DNA from: Fibrella rubiginis
GTDB lineage: Bacteria > Bacteroidota > Bacteroidia > Cytophagales > Spirosomataceae
Direction: 5' to 3'
DNA: 64,000 bases
NCBI RefSeq assembly: GCF_017353185.1
Contig: NZ_JAFMYV010000010.1
Coordinates: forward strand, 1-64,000
The position numbers were made by a program, and so were the translations under genes. Shown here in pieces: positions 15,506-22,703 of the stretch. The notes below the pieces were generated by a model, which saw only the letters and a program-made list of their open reading frames with translations, was not told where the DNA came from and did not search any database. Position 1 is the stretch's first letter, and each line of letters starts with the position of its first letter.

Positions 15506-16396
15506 CTACTTACTCTGTTCCATGCCACTTAGAGTACTTGTCTGCCGAACGTAGTTGCCGGGGGGAGTGCCAGGCTCGCCAACGGGTTGGCGGTAGGGCT
15601 GGAAGGGTACTTTCAGAATGCTGCCAATGTGGCTGTGTTCGTGGGCGTCGGGGTGGGTATCTACGCCGTAGATGAGGTCTTTTCCCGCCCGTTCGGCATG
15701 GGTTTGGAAGAGGCGGTCCCAGATCGAGAAGATGTTACCGTAGTTGGTGTTCGAGTAGGGCAGTACGTAGTGGTGGTGCACGTGGTGCATGTTGGGCGTG
15801 ACGATCAGCCAGTTAACGGCCCGGTCGGCCCAGCGGGGTAGCTCGATGTTGGCGTGGTTGAACTGCGACAGGATCACCGACAGGGCCTGATACAGAAACA
15901 CCAGCCACATGGGTGCCCCCACAATCAGTACGGCCAGCGTGGTAAACAGAAACCGGATCACGCTCTCGCCGGGGTGGTGGCGGTTGGCGGTGGTGGTATC
16001 TACGTAGTGGTCAGAGTGGTGCACGACGTGAAACTGCCACATCCATTTTACATGGTGTTCGGTCCAGTGAGCTAGCCAGGCACCAATCAGATCAAGCAGG
16101 AGCAGGCCCACCACGGCCTGTGCCCAGAGTGGCATGGCTACCCATTGCAGTAGCCCCACATGACTGGCTACCGTCCAGTCGCTGGTTTTGACCAGAATAA
16201 ACGCCAGCGAAAAGTTAACGAGGATGGTTGTGGCCGTAAAGAACAGGTTGATACCCGCGTGTTTAGGCTTGTGGTAATCGAAGCGAATCAGGGGCACAAT
16301 GCTTTCCAGTAACCAGAAAAAAGCAATGCCACCCACCAGAATCAGGCTGCGGTGGGCCGACGGTATGTGTTCAAAGTATTGGACAAGACGCTCCAT
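15506..16396 (-). CDS. Sterol desaturase / fatty acid hydroxylase family membrane protein
   Basis: A 296-residue integral membrane di-iron enzyme. The eight-histidine signature is visible: HWTEHH, HVVHHSDH followed by NRHHPGE, and the C-terminal NMHHVHHHY. These sit between four or more hydrophobic segments, including FFWLLESIVPLI at the N-terminus. The family inserts a hydroxyl group or double bond into lipid chains or sterol-like substrates at the cytoplasmic membrane. The substrate here is unknown; bacterial members hydroxylate sphingolipids, carotenoids or ornithine lipids. The upstream flank carries the 69-bp-arm hairpin at 16441-16588, whose left arm starts 44 bp before this ATG. Confidence 0.9.
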   Translation of the reverse strand: MERLVQYFEHIPSAHRSLILVGGIAFFWLLESIVPLIRFDYHKPKHAGINLFFTATTILVNFSLAFILVKTSDWTVASHVGLLQWVAMPLWAQAVVGLLLLDLIGAWLAHWTEHHVKWMWQFHVVHHSDHYVDTTTANRHHPGESVIRFLFTTLAVLIVGAPMWLVFLYQALSVILSQFNHANIELPRWADRAVNWLIVTPNMHHVHHHYVLPYSNTNYGNIFSIWDRLFQTHAERAGKDLIYGVDTHPDAHEHSHIGSILKVPFQPYRQPVGEPGTPPGNYVRQTSTLSGMEQSK

Positions 16397-16440
16397 TAGG
16401 TTCTGCGATTCGTGAAACTAAACCACAAAATACGAATAAA

Positions 16441-16588
16441 AAAGGAGTGTAAGGTGTAAGGTACAAAGTGTAAAGTCTAAGGTCTAATGTCTAAAGTTGC
16501 TTCGCGCACTACCCGATACGTGCGCGAAGCAACTTTAGACATTAGACCTTAGACTTTACACTTTATACCTTACACCTTACACTCCTTT
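16441..16588. repeat. Near-perfect 69-bp inverted repeat containing a gene's stop codon
   Basis: Arms 16441-16509 and 16520-16588 match at 68 of 69 positions around a 10-bp loop. From 16451 to 16499 the left arm is seven consecutive 7-bp units (AAGGTGT, AAGGTAC, AAAGTGT, AAAGTCT, AAGGTCT, AATGTCT, AAAGTTG), then CTTCGCGCAC. The right arm reaches into the AI-2E transporter gene and supplies its last three codons and TAA stop. Confidence 0.95.
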
Positions 16589-17662
16589 CGCCGCCTTCAC
16601 TTCGGCGCGGGTTTCTACTTTGGCTTCGTCTACCTCCGCCTCCTCGCGTGACTCCCGATTTTGATTGGCAAATACCTGCATCAGCACGATAAAGAACGAC
16701 AGGATGGTTGGCCCGATCACCAGCCCCAGAATGCCGAAAATGGGTACGCCGATCACAATACCTGCCAACGTAACCAGCGGGTGAACATCGCCCATGCGTT
16801 TGGCCAGCGTAATCCGCAATAGATTGTCGATGTTGGTGATCACGATGGCCCCCACTAGCAGAATACCTACACCCTGTGATGTATTGCCCTGCGAAAGCTG
16901 AATCAGGCCCGCCGGTGCCCACACCAGGGGTGTGCCCAGCACGGGAATAAAAGACATGAAAAAGGCAACGGTACCCCAAAAAGCGGCATCGGGTACGCCG
17001 AAGATCCAGAGCGTCAGGCCTGTTAAGATACCCTGCACAAACGACACGATCACCTGGCCTAATACGTTGGCGTTGACGTTATTACGCAGCTGTTCGCCCA
17101 GGTCTTTCATCGTATCGCGCTTGAAAGGCAGGTAACGGCGCAAGCCTTCCTGAAACGTCTCTTCTTCCGAAAACATGTAGTAGAGCGTAAACAGCATCAG
17201 GCCAATGATAACCAGAAAATCGAGCAGACCACCCGCCAATGACGGGAGCTGCCGTGAGGCCAGGGTACCCCCTTGCTGCAAAATCTTACGGATGTTTTCC
17301 TGACTGGTTAGCTTAAAATTCGTCAGGTTTTCGGCCTGTTTCACCAGTCCCAAAATCTGGTCGGTATGCTGCGAATAATATTGAATCCGGTCGATGAGCA
17401 GGAAACTGAGCACCAGAAAAGGCAGGATGATGGCAAACAGTGAAAACAGGATAATACCTACAATCACCAGCGTTCGGTTCCACTTCTTTCGGTAGACAAG
17501 TCCATAGAAGGGAGATCGAAAAATAACGTAGAGAATCCCCGCCCCAAAGAAGGCCGAGACGTACCCCTGTAGGCCAGCAATAATAAAGCCGCCCAAAACC
17601 AGTAAGCTGGTAATGAGCAGGATACGTTGCTGTTTAGGCGTATAGATTGGATAAGATGACAT
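16577..17662 (-). CDS. AI-2E family transporter (PerM/YdiK, UPF0118)
   Basis: A 361-residue inner-membrane protein with about eight hydrophobic segments. It has the family's layout: two N-terminal helices (LLITSLLVLGGFIIAGL), a large soluble segment around residues 90-150, and a C-terminal membrane bundle. That bundle carries FMSFIPVLGTPLVWAP, GVGILLVGAIVITNIDNLLRITL and HPLVTLAGIVIGVPIFGILGLVIGP, which are the most conserved blocks. Known members export autoinducer-2 or act as Na+/H+ antiporters, and the substrate is not predictable. The C-terminal codons K-G-V-stop lie inside the right arm of the hairpin at 16441-16588, so the repeat sets the protein's end. Confidence 0.9.
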   Translation of the reverse strand: MSSYPIYTPKQQRILLITSLLVLGGFIIAGLQGYVSAFFGAGILYVIFRSPFYGLVYRKKWNRTLVIVGIILFSLFAIILPFLVLSFLLIDRIQYYSQHTDQILGLVKQAENLTNFKLTSQENIRKILQQGGTLASRQLPSLAGGLLDFLVIIGLMLFTLYYMFSEEETFQEGLRRYLPFKRDTMKDLGEQLRNNVNANVLGQVIVSFVQGILTGLTLWIFGVPDAAFWGTVAFFMSFIPVLGTPLVWAPAGLIQLSQGNTSQGVGILLVGAIVITNIDNLLRITLAKRMGDVHPLVTLAGIVIGVPIFGILGLVIGPTILSFFIVLMQVFANQNRESREEAEVDEAKVETRAEVKAAKGV

Positions 17663-17665
17663 AAT

Positions 17666-17760
17666 ATGTACAATGTATAATGAACAATGTACAACAAGCC
17701 TCTTGCGTGGGTTTATGCCAGCGCAAAGCCATCATACATTGTTCATTATACATCGTACAT
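17666..17760. repeat. 25-bp inverted repeat, TACAATG units
   Basis: Arms 17666-17690 and 17736-17760 pair at 24 of 25 bases. Each arm is made of 7-bp units (TACAATG, TATAATG, AACAATG). The loop has a further TTGCG-type short stem. The right arm ends 10 bp from the RlmI-like stop codon and the left arm lies 3 bp from the AI-2E transporter start codon. Confidence 0.88.
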
Positions 17761-17770
17761 TAAAATTTGT

Positions 17771-18967
17771 TTAATCCACCCACAGCACCAGTCCTTTCAG
17801 GTAGCCACCCTCGGGGTGGAAAAGACTCACTGGGTGGTCGGCGGGCTGGCTCAGGTGGTGGAGAACCCGTACCTGTCGCCCGGCCTCGATGGCCGCGGCC
17901 ACGATGGTGTTGTAGAACAGCTCCCGGTCTACCACCTGCGAACACGAAAAGGTGAAGAGAATGCCACCCGGTGCCACGCGCTTCAATCCTTCCACGTTTA
18001 GCCGTTTATAACCCTGCACCGCCCGGTGCCTCGCCGACTGGCTCTTGGCATAGGCGGGCGGGTCGAGCACCACTACGTCATACTGATGGTCATGCTCCTT
18101 CAAATAATGCATCACGTCGTCGGGGATGGCTTGATGGGTACTCGAAAAGTCCCCATTCACCGCTACGTTCTGGTTGGTTAGCTCAATGGCTTTCTGCGAC
18201 ACGTCGACCGAGTGTACGAGTGAAGCTCCGGCGGTGAGCGCGTAAACCGAAAAGCCACCCGAATAGCAAAAGGCGTTCAATACACGCTTACCCGGAGCAT
18301 AGCGGGCCAGCAGTTGGCGGTTGTCGCGCTGATCAAGAAAAAAGCCTGTTTTCTGGCCCGTTACCCAGTCTACCAGAAATGTATGACCATTTTCAATCAC
18401 CGGGCGGGGAGTTTCGGCGCGGCCAAAACGGTAGCCATTTTGCACACCAGCGGCGTAAGCATCGGGCAGACTTTCGGCGCTTTTATCATAAACGGCTACG
18501 AGTTCAGTACCAAAAACGCGTTGCAGAGCCTCTACGATCTGCTGCCGCTGGCGGTGCATACCGATGGAGTGCGCCTGCAACACCGCTACTCCGTCATACA
18601 TGTCGATAATCAGACCCGAGCAGCCGTCGCCTTCGCCATGAACGAGGCGGTAGCAGTTGGTTTGGGCGGGAATCAGCGCGGCCCGAACAGTCCGGATCTG
18701 GGCTAGTTTTTGGATCCAGAAATCGACGTCGGGTACTACGGGCAGGCCGTTGGTGTGAGCGGCAAACGAAAACAGTCGTACCAGAATGCTGCCGTCGTGG
18801 AAATGCCCTGTGCCGAGGTACGTATTGCGGCTGTCGACTACGTCAACTATGTCACCGTCTTCGAGGTGTTCGTCGCGTTTGGCTACGGCGCCCGAAAACA
18901 CCCAGGGGTGAAACCGGCGCACAGCCTCATCGCGGCCTTTCTGGAGAATAACTTGGGGGTATGTCAT
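17771..18967 (-). CDS. Class I rRNA large-subunit methyltransferase, RlmI-like
   Basis: A 398-residue cytosolic protein. An N-terminal PUA domain (about residues 1-75: VILQKGRDEAVRRFHPWVFSGAV...) binds RNA. It is followed by an EEHAD-like linker domain and a Rossmann methyltransferase with the SAM loop NAFCYSGGFSVYAL and motif IV VVLDPPAYAKS. This layout matches RlmI/YccW, which makes 5-methylcytosine in 23S rRNA, and its close relatives. The conserved FTFSCSQVV segment near the C-terminus holds a Cys where the family has one. The exact modified base is inferred from family. Leftward, hairpins lie on both flanks. Confidence 0.88.
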   Translation of the reverse strand: MTYPQVILQKGRDEAVRRFHPWVFSGAVAKRDEHLEDGDIVDVVDSRNTYLGTGHFHDGSILVRLFSFAAHTNGLPVVPDVDFWIQKLAQIRTVRAALIPAQTNCYRLVHGEGDGCSGLIIDMYDGVAVLQAHSIGMHRQRQQIVEALQRVFGTELVAVYDKSAESLPDAYAAGVQNGYRFGRAETPRPVIENGHTFLVDWVTGQKTGFFLDQRDNRQLLARYAPGKRVLNAFCYSGGFSVYALTAGASLVHSVDVSQKAIELTNQNVAVNGDFSSTHQAIPDDVMHYLKEHDHQYDVVVLDPPAYAKSQSARHRAVQGYKRLNVEGLKRVAPGGILFTFSCSQVVDRELFYNTIVAAAIEAGRQVRVLHHLSQPADHPVSLFHPEGGYLKGLVLWVD

Positions 18968-18979
18968 TGATGCAAAGAT

Positions 18980-19024
18980 AGGGGAATGTCAGACGGAGCG
19001 ATTTGCTCCGTCTGGCATTCCCCT
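18980..19024. repeat. 20-bp hairpin overlapping the phosphatase stop codon
   Basis: Arms 18980-18999 and 19005-19024 pair over 20 bp with one wobble position (AGGGGAATG(T/C)CAGACGGAGC), loop GATTT. The right arm covers two bases of the phosphatase TAG stop at 19023-19025. The left arm lies 13 bp from the RlmI-like start codon. There is no T-run, so it differs from the classical terminators elsewhere in the window. Confidence 0.85.
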
Positions 19025-20822
19025 AAAAGCCAGCAGACAACCTGGCGCCGGGGCCGTAAAAAATTCGTTTGCCGGGCAGGTATTTCACCCGCCCGGCAAA
19101 CGCTTGTGTATTGGTGGGTATGGTGATCAGGTGGCCGATATGTACGATGTCAGCGCGGGTGGGTACGCGGTTGGCCGACCAAACGGTGGGGTCATTCCAG
19201 TTGCCATCGCGAACGGTGCTAAGATCGCCACCATACGTGCGGATGGTGTAGGTGTCGCGTAGGCATTGCTTGCTGTCGGTAACCACATAGGTTTGTATGG
19301 TACCGGCTGGCGGCGTCACAACTACCGTCCGGCTGTTGGCAAATGTGTTGCTGGCAGAGTCAGTCCATTGGTAGTCGGCTACGAATGAGGCGGTTAGCGT
19401 GGCAGACTGGCCTGCTGCAATGGTCAGTGACTGTGTTCTGCCTGCGTCTTTCATCAGCGTAAATTGGTCCGTGACCACACCGAAAGTGGGCGCGTTGGCC
19501 TGAATAAATTTGGCATCGAGCCGGTTGTCTTCTACTTCCATATAAAATGACCCACCCACGTTTTTTTCCGTAAACGCCATCACGGGGTGGTTGCCCAGCG
19601 CCGCATTATGGCCTAACTGCCCGGCAGACCCCGACACCACATAGACCGTTCCCTGTTTCTGTTTCCCTGATTTCCGGAGGTAAGGGCACGAATTAGCCGA
19701 CCCGTCGTAACGCCCCGAACTGGCATCGGCAGGGTAGCGGAAATTGGCAGGGTTGGCCGCAAACTCTGCCATGGGGCCGCGGTGGTCATGAATCGGGTAC
19801 GACCGTTCGTAGACATGACTATGCCCCGTTACCACCATATCCACGCCGAACCGCTCCAGAATGGGGTTTACCCGCTGGCGAATGGCAATTAGATCACTCT
19901 CCGTTTCGGAATTATGCGACCCCTGGGTGTAGGGTGGAAAATGCAGGTAGACAATCGTCCACTTTTTGGTATTGGCGGTCAGGTCCTGTTTCAGCCAGAT
20001 GGCCTGTGGGTGGCTGAGGGTGTCGTCGTATACCTTCTTTTCTACCCCGCCAACGGTTCGGGTGCCGTAGCCGTCGAGCATGACGAAGTGAATAGGCCCA
20101 TAATCAAAGGAATACCATTCCCGCGTGCCCGACGCCAGGCCACCTGCCTCAGCGTTGGTGGGTAGCGTGAAAATAGAAAAATACGGTATGGCATGGCTGG
20201 CGGCGTTGGCTGCACTATTGATATAGTCATGATTGCCGGGAATGGTAAATAACGTAGTGTTTTTCAACAGGTTATCGCGGTAGGGCTGGAAAAAACTGGC
20301 CTGATACTGCGGGTCGTCACCGTCATAAGCGTTGTCGCCAATGAGCATCCAGAGGTCGGTGGGGGTAGTGCCGCGGTAGTTGATAAAGCCATTGCGGACG
20401 TTGACCTGGTTGGTATTCAGCACCCCACAGTCGCCGAAAGACGCAATACGCAGGGGGCGTTTGGTTGTGGCGGGTGGGTTGGTCTGAAAGAAGTTGGCGG
20501 CGCTCTGTTCAAGTACCGCCGTAGGGGTGCCCACACTGTAATAGTATCGCTGGTCGGGCAGGAGGTTTGTCAGTCGCAGTTCGTGTTCGGTGGTGCTGGC
20601 CGTTTCGCTGGCTACCCCCGTCAGGCTGGTAGTGGTCAGGCCATACGTAACGCGACCCACGCTGGCCAGGTCGGTGCGCCAGCGGATGGTCATGGCCGTT
20701 TCTGAACCCATTTGCAGATAAGGTCCACGCGTAATGACTGGCGTTTGGGCCAGGACTGTTTCAACAAAAGCAGCCAGTAGTAGCGGGACGATTGCTGTAA
20801 ACAGGTATTTTTTAAGTCTCAT
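19023..20822 (-). CDS. Secreted purple acid phosphatase-like metallophosphoesterase
   Basis: A 599-residue exported protein. The ATG at 20822 is preferred over a TTG 15 bp upstream because it starts the signal peptide (MRLKKYLFTA to VLAQ). An N-terminal Fn3-like purple acid phosphatase domain (ITRGPYLQMGSETAMTIRWRT, residues 30-115) precedes the metallophosphoesterase core with SFGDCG (128-133), GDNAYDG (162-168), GNHDY (196-200) and the late GHSHVYERSYP. These residues bind the di-metal centre. A C-terminal beta-rich tail (GNWNDPTVWSANRVPTRADI) resembles G8-like surface modules of the group. The likely role is phosphate release in the periplasm or medium. The stop codon overlaps a hairpin. 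Confidence 0.88.
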   Translation of the reverse strand: MRLKKYLFTAIVPLLLAAFVETVLAQTPVITRGPYLQMGSETAMTIRWRTDLASVGRVTYGLTTTSLTGVASETASTTEHELRLTNLLPDQRYYYSVGTPTAVLEQSAANFFQTNPPATTKRPLRIASFGDCGVLNTNQVNVRNGFINYRGTTPTDLWMLIGDNAYDGDDPQYQASFFQPYRDNLLKNTTLFTIPGNHDYINSAANAASHAIPYFSIFTLPTNAEAGGLASGTREWYSFDYGPIHFVMLDGYGTRTVGGVEKKVYDDTLSHPQAIWLKQDLTANTKKWTIVYLHFPPYTQGSHNSETESDLIAIRQRVNPILERFGVDMVVTGHSHVYERSYPIHDHRGPMAEFAANPANFRYPADASSGRYDGSANSCPYLRKSGKQKQGTVYVVSGSAGQLGHNAALGNHPVMAFTEKNVGGSFYMEVEDNRLDAKFIQANAPTFGVVTDQFTLMKDAGRTQSLTIAAGQSATLTASFVADYQWTDSASNTFANSRTVVVTPPAGTIQTYVVTDSKQCLRDTYTIRTYGGDLSTVRDGNWNDPTVWSANRVPTRADIVHIGHLITIPTNTQAFAGRVKYLPGKRIFYGPGARLSAGF

Positions 20823-20831
20823 TATGCTGAC

Positions 20832-20881
20832 AATCAATTGGTTGATTCTAAAAAACGATAATCAGGCAATAGTACGTACTA
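20832..20881. promoter_or_regulatory. Palindromic elements in a divergent promoter region
   Basis: Between the phosphatase and the sugar isomerase genes lie AATCAA-TTGG-TTGATT (20832-20847) and a perfect 12-bp palindrome TAGTACGTACTA (20870-20881). Their location between divergent genes suggests operator sites. No regulator is encoded next to them. Confidence 0.35.
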
Positions 20882-21008
20882 AGTTAGGCGCTAACCCGTA
20901 GACAACACGCCTCAGACGGCCCACCTAAACCTATAACCAGTATCCCGCATCCAATGGTCAGTAATTAGATCATCTCATTTTTACGCTTTACAGCCTAAAT
21001 CAAACTTT

Positions 21009-21884
21009 ATGCAATCAACTAGACGTGACTTTCTGAAACAGGCTGGCCTGCTTTCGGCCGGTGCTGTGGCACTATCTTCTTCCCTAACCGATGCGGTTGG
21101 CGGTTCATTCAGAACCTACGGCCTGCAACTCTATAGCGTGCGCGACGTACTGCCCAACGACCCCAAAGGTGTGATGACGCAATTGGCCAAAATGGGCTAT
21201 AAGCAGTTTGAAAGCTACCAGGGGCAGCAGGGTTTCTTGTGGGGCATGGAACCCGCCGCCATGAAATCCTTCCTCGACGGCATCGGCGTACGCATGGTGA
21301 GTACCCACTTCGACTTCAAAGGGGCTTCGGAAAACCCCGACACCCTCAGCAAATACATCGATATGGCCAACGGTGCGGGCCTGAAATACCTGCTGTGCCC
21401 GTACATTGGCCCCCAAAAAACGTGGGATGACTGGAAGCGCGTAGCCGATAATTTCAACCGGGTAGGTGAGGCCGTACGTAATTCGGGAGCCGGGCTAAAA
21501 TTCGGGTATCACAACCACGACTATTCGTTCAGAACGCAGGACGGAAAACTGCCACAAGAGTACCTGCTGGCTAACACCGACCCCCTCAATGTGATGTTTG
21601 AACTGGACATGTGCTGGAGTGAAGCCGCTGGTCAAAACACCGTAGATCACCTCAAGAAGCACGGCAGCCGCTACGAGCTTTGCCACATCAAAGACTATAA
21701 ACGCGAGGGCACCAAAGTAGTACAGCAAAACCTGGGCGAAGGCATTGTGAACTACAAAGCGATTTTGAAACAGGCCCGCAAAAGTGGCATGAAATATTTC
21801 CTGGTCGAGCAGGAAGAATACCCCAAATCGCCCCTTGCCAGCATGGAGGTGGATTCAACCTACATGAAAATGCTGAAGGTGTAA
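21009..21884 (+). CDS. Sugar phosphate isomerase/epimerase family protein, Tat-exported
   Basis: A 291-residue TIM-barrel protein of the xylose-isomerase-like superfamily. The N-terminus is a twin-arginine signal (STRRDFLKQAGLLSAGAVAL). The barrel follows with YGLQLYSVRDVLPNDPKGVMTQLAKMGYKQFESY, then KFGYHNHDYSF with probable metal/substrate His residues, VMFELDMCWSEAAGQ, CHIKDYKREGTKVVQQNLGEG, and the C-terminal KYFLVEQEEYPKSPL. Such exported members occur with Gfo/Idh oxidoreductases in Bacteroidota and probably act on periplasmic sugars. The precise substrate is unknown. A GC-stem/T-run terminator follows directly. Confidence 0.87.
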   Translation: MQSTRRDFLKQAGLLSAGAVALSSSLTDAVGGSFRTYGLQLYSVRDVLPNDPKGVMTQLAKMGYKQFESYQGQQGFLWGMEPAAMKSFLDGIGVRMVSTHFDFKGASENPDTLSKYIDMANGAGLKYLLCPYIGPQKTWDDWKRVADNFNRVGEAVRNSGAGLKFGYHNHDYSFRTQDGKLPQEYLLANTDPLNVMFELDMCWSEAAGQNTVDHLKKHGSRYELCHIKDYKREGTKVVQQNLGEGIVNYKAILKQARKSGMKYFLVEQEEYPKSPLASMEVDSTYMKMLKV

Positions 21885-21897
21885 GTGGTTTTGCCAG

Positions 21898-21925
21898 AGC
21901 AGGTCGATATACGACCTGCTTTTTT
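21898..21925 (+). terminator. Intrinsic terminator after the isomerase gene
   Basis: AGCAGGTCG (21898-21906) pairs with CGACCTGCT (21912-21920) and is followed by a run of six T. It is a classical rho-independent terminator 14 bp after the stop codon. Confidence 0.9.
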
Positions 21926-21932
21926 ACCTTTA
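21925..21932 (+). promoter_or_regulatory. -7-like box directly before a hypothetical gene pair
   Basis: TACCTTTA differs from TAnnTTTG at one base and lies 4 bp before the ATG at 21937, overlapping the tail of the preceding terminator. If used, the mRNA would be leaderless. Confidence 0.3.
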
Positions 21933-21936
21933 CTAC

Positions 21937-22233
21937 ATGAACACGTCACGAATCATAGTTTACGTCAACCGCCAGTTAGATGGGGTCACTTTTGGCCTTG
22001 ATCCCCTTTCTCGCAAACAATTACACGCGGCTTACCCTAAAAAATCGCCGGGTGGAAGTGTATATGTTGGCTATGATTCGAAGGCCGATTTTGAGTCTTA
22101 TCACAACCGGGTTGAGCCAGCTATACTACCCATCTTATTAGGAATGAGCGAACAGGAGATTGTTCAGTTGGGTGAAATCGATTTTATAGACCCCAAAACC
22201 AACGAACTACTGTTTCGATACATCAATGAGTAA
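21937..22233 (+). CDS. Hypothetical protein (98 aa), partner of the nuclease-like gene
   Basis: An acidic 98-residue soluble protein starting at the ATG at 21937. A predicted strand (SRIIVYVNRQ), a basic loop (RKQLHAAYPKKSPGG) and acidic helices (ILPILLGMSEQEIVQLGEIDF) are visible. There is no signal peptide or known motif. The coding end overlaps the start of the PD-(D/E)XK-like gene by 8 bp, so the two are co-transcribed and probably translationally coupled. The arrangement of a small acidic first gene and a nuclease-like second gene resembles many toxin-antitoxin or defence pairs. That is inference from layout only. Confidence 0.6.
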   Translation: MNTSRIIVYVNRQLDGVTFGLDPLSRKQLHAAYPKKSPGGSVYVGYDSKADFESYHNRVEPAILPILLGMSEQEIVQLGEIDFIDPKTNELLFRYINE

Positions 22234-22702
22234 AATGTTTAACAACTACATCGGCAAAGCGGGTCAGCTTTATGTGATGTCCGAATTGTTGATGTTGGGC
22301 TGGAACGTTGCCATCCCTGAAGTTGATAGGGGTGATGACATTTTTGTCGTAAAAGATAGCGACGGTGATTTAAGGCGTGTGCAGGTAAAGACAGCTTCCG
22401 CAAGAGAAACGAAACAGGGTTATATCGCCCAGTTTCTGTTACCCCGCCTGCAACTCGTTTCTCAGCCCACGCCTGAGTTGTATTATACGATGCTTATTCG
22501 CCGACATGATCGTTGGAGCGAATTAATTGTACTAACACGTAGTGACTTGGCTGATTTGCTGGCTGAGCAATTAAGACAAGTAGGTTTATCAAAAGCAATT
22601 ACGTTGACACTGAGCCTGATGAACAATTCCGTCTTCTGTCTCAAAACACCTTTGGAGATCCCCCACCGCCTAAAGGACCTCTTTGTAAGAGTACATCATT
22701 AA
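22226..22702 (+). CDS. PD-(D/E)XK-like nuclease-fold protein
   Basis: A 158-residue protein. The N-terminal half follows the restriction-endonuclease-like pattern. There is a helix with a conserved Glu after GKAGQLYVMSELLMLGWNV, then PEVDRGDDIFVV supplying the acidic D residues, then RRVQVKTASA giving the Q-V-K (xXK) strand. This order (E...GDD...QVK) is typical of DUF4365-like and other small PD-(D/E)XK proteins that cut DNA. The C-terminal half is helical and unassigned. It overlaps the preceding 98-residue gene by 8 bp. No methylase or restriction specificity gene is adjacent. It converges with the phospholipase-like gene, whose stop lies 2 bp away. Confidence 0.7.
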   Translation: MSKMFNNYIGKAGQLYVMSELLMLGWNVAIPEVDRGDDIFVVKDSDGDLRRVQVKTASARETKQGYIAQFLLPRLQLVSQPTPELYYTMLIRRHDRWSELIVLTRSDLADLLAEQLRQVGLSKAITLTLSLMNNSVFCLKTPLEIPHRLKDLFVRVHH

Positions 22703-22703
22703 G

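Noticed and set aside
15242..15554. Two short plus-strand frames in the gene-free interval
   Set aside because: The first is translated palindrome sequence and the second overlaps the hydroxylase stop. Neither has a family-like pattern.
16441..16588. Heptad repeats read as a CRISPR array or simple satellite
   Set aside because: Units are 7 bp, contiguous, without spacers, and mirrored in the second arm. There are no cas genes.
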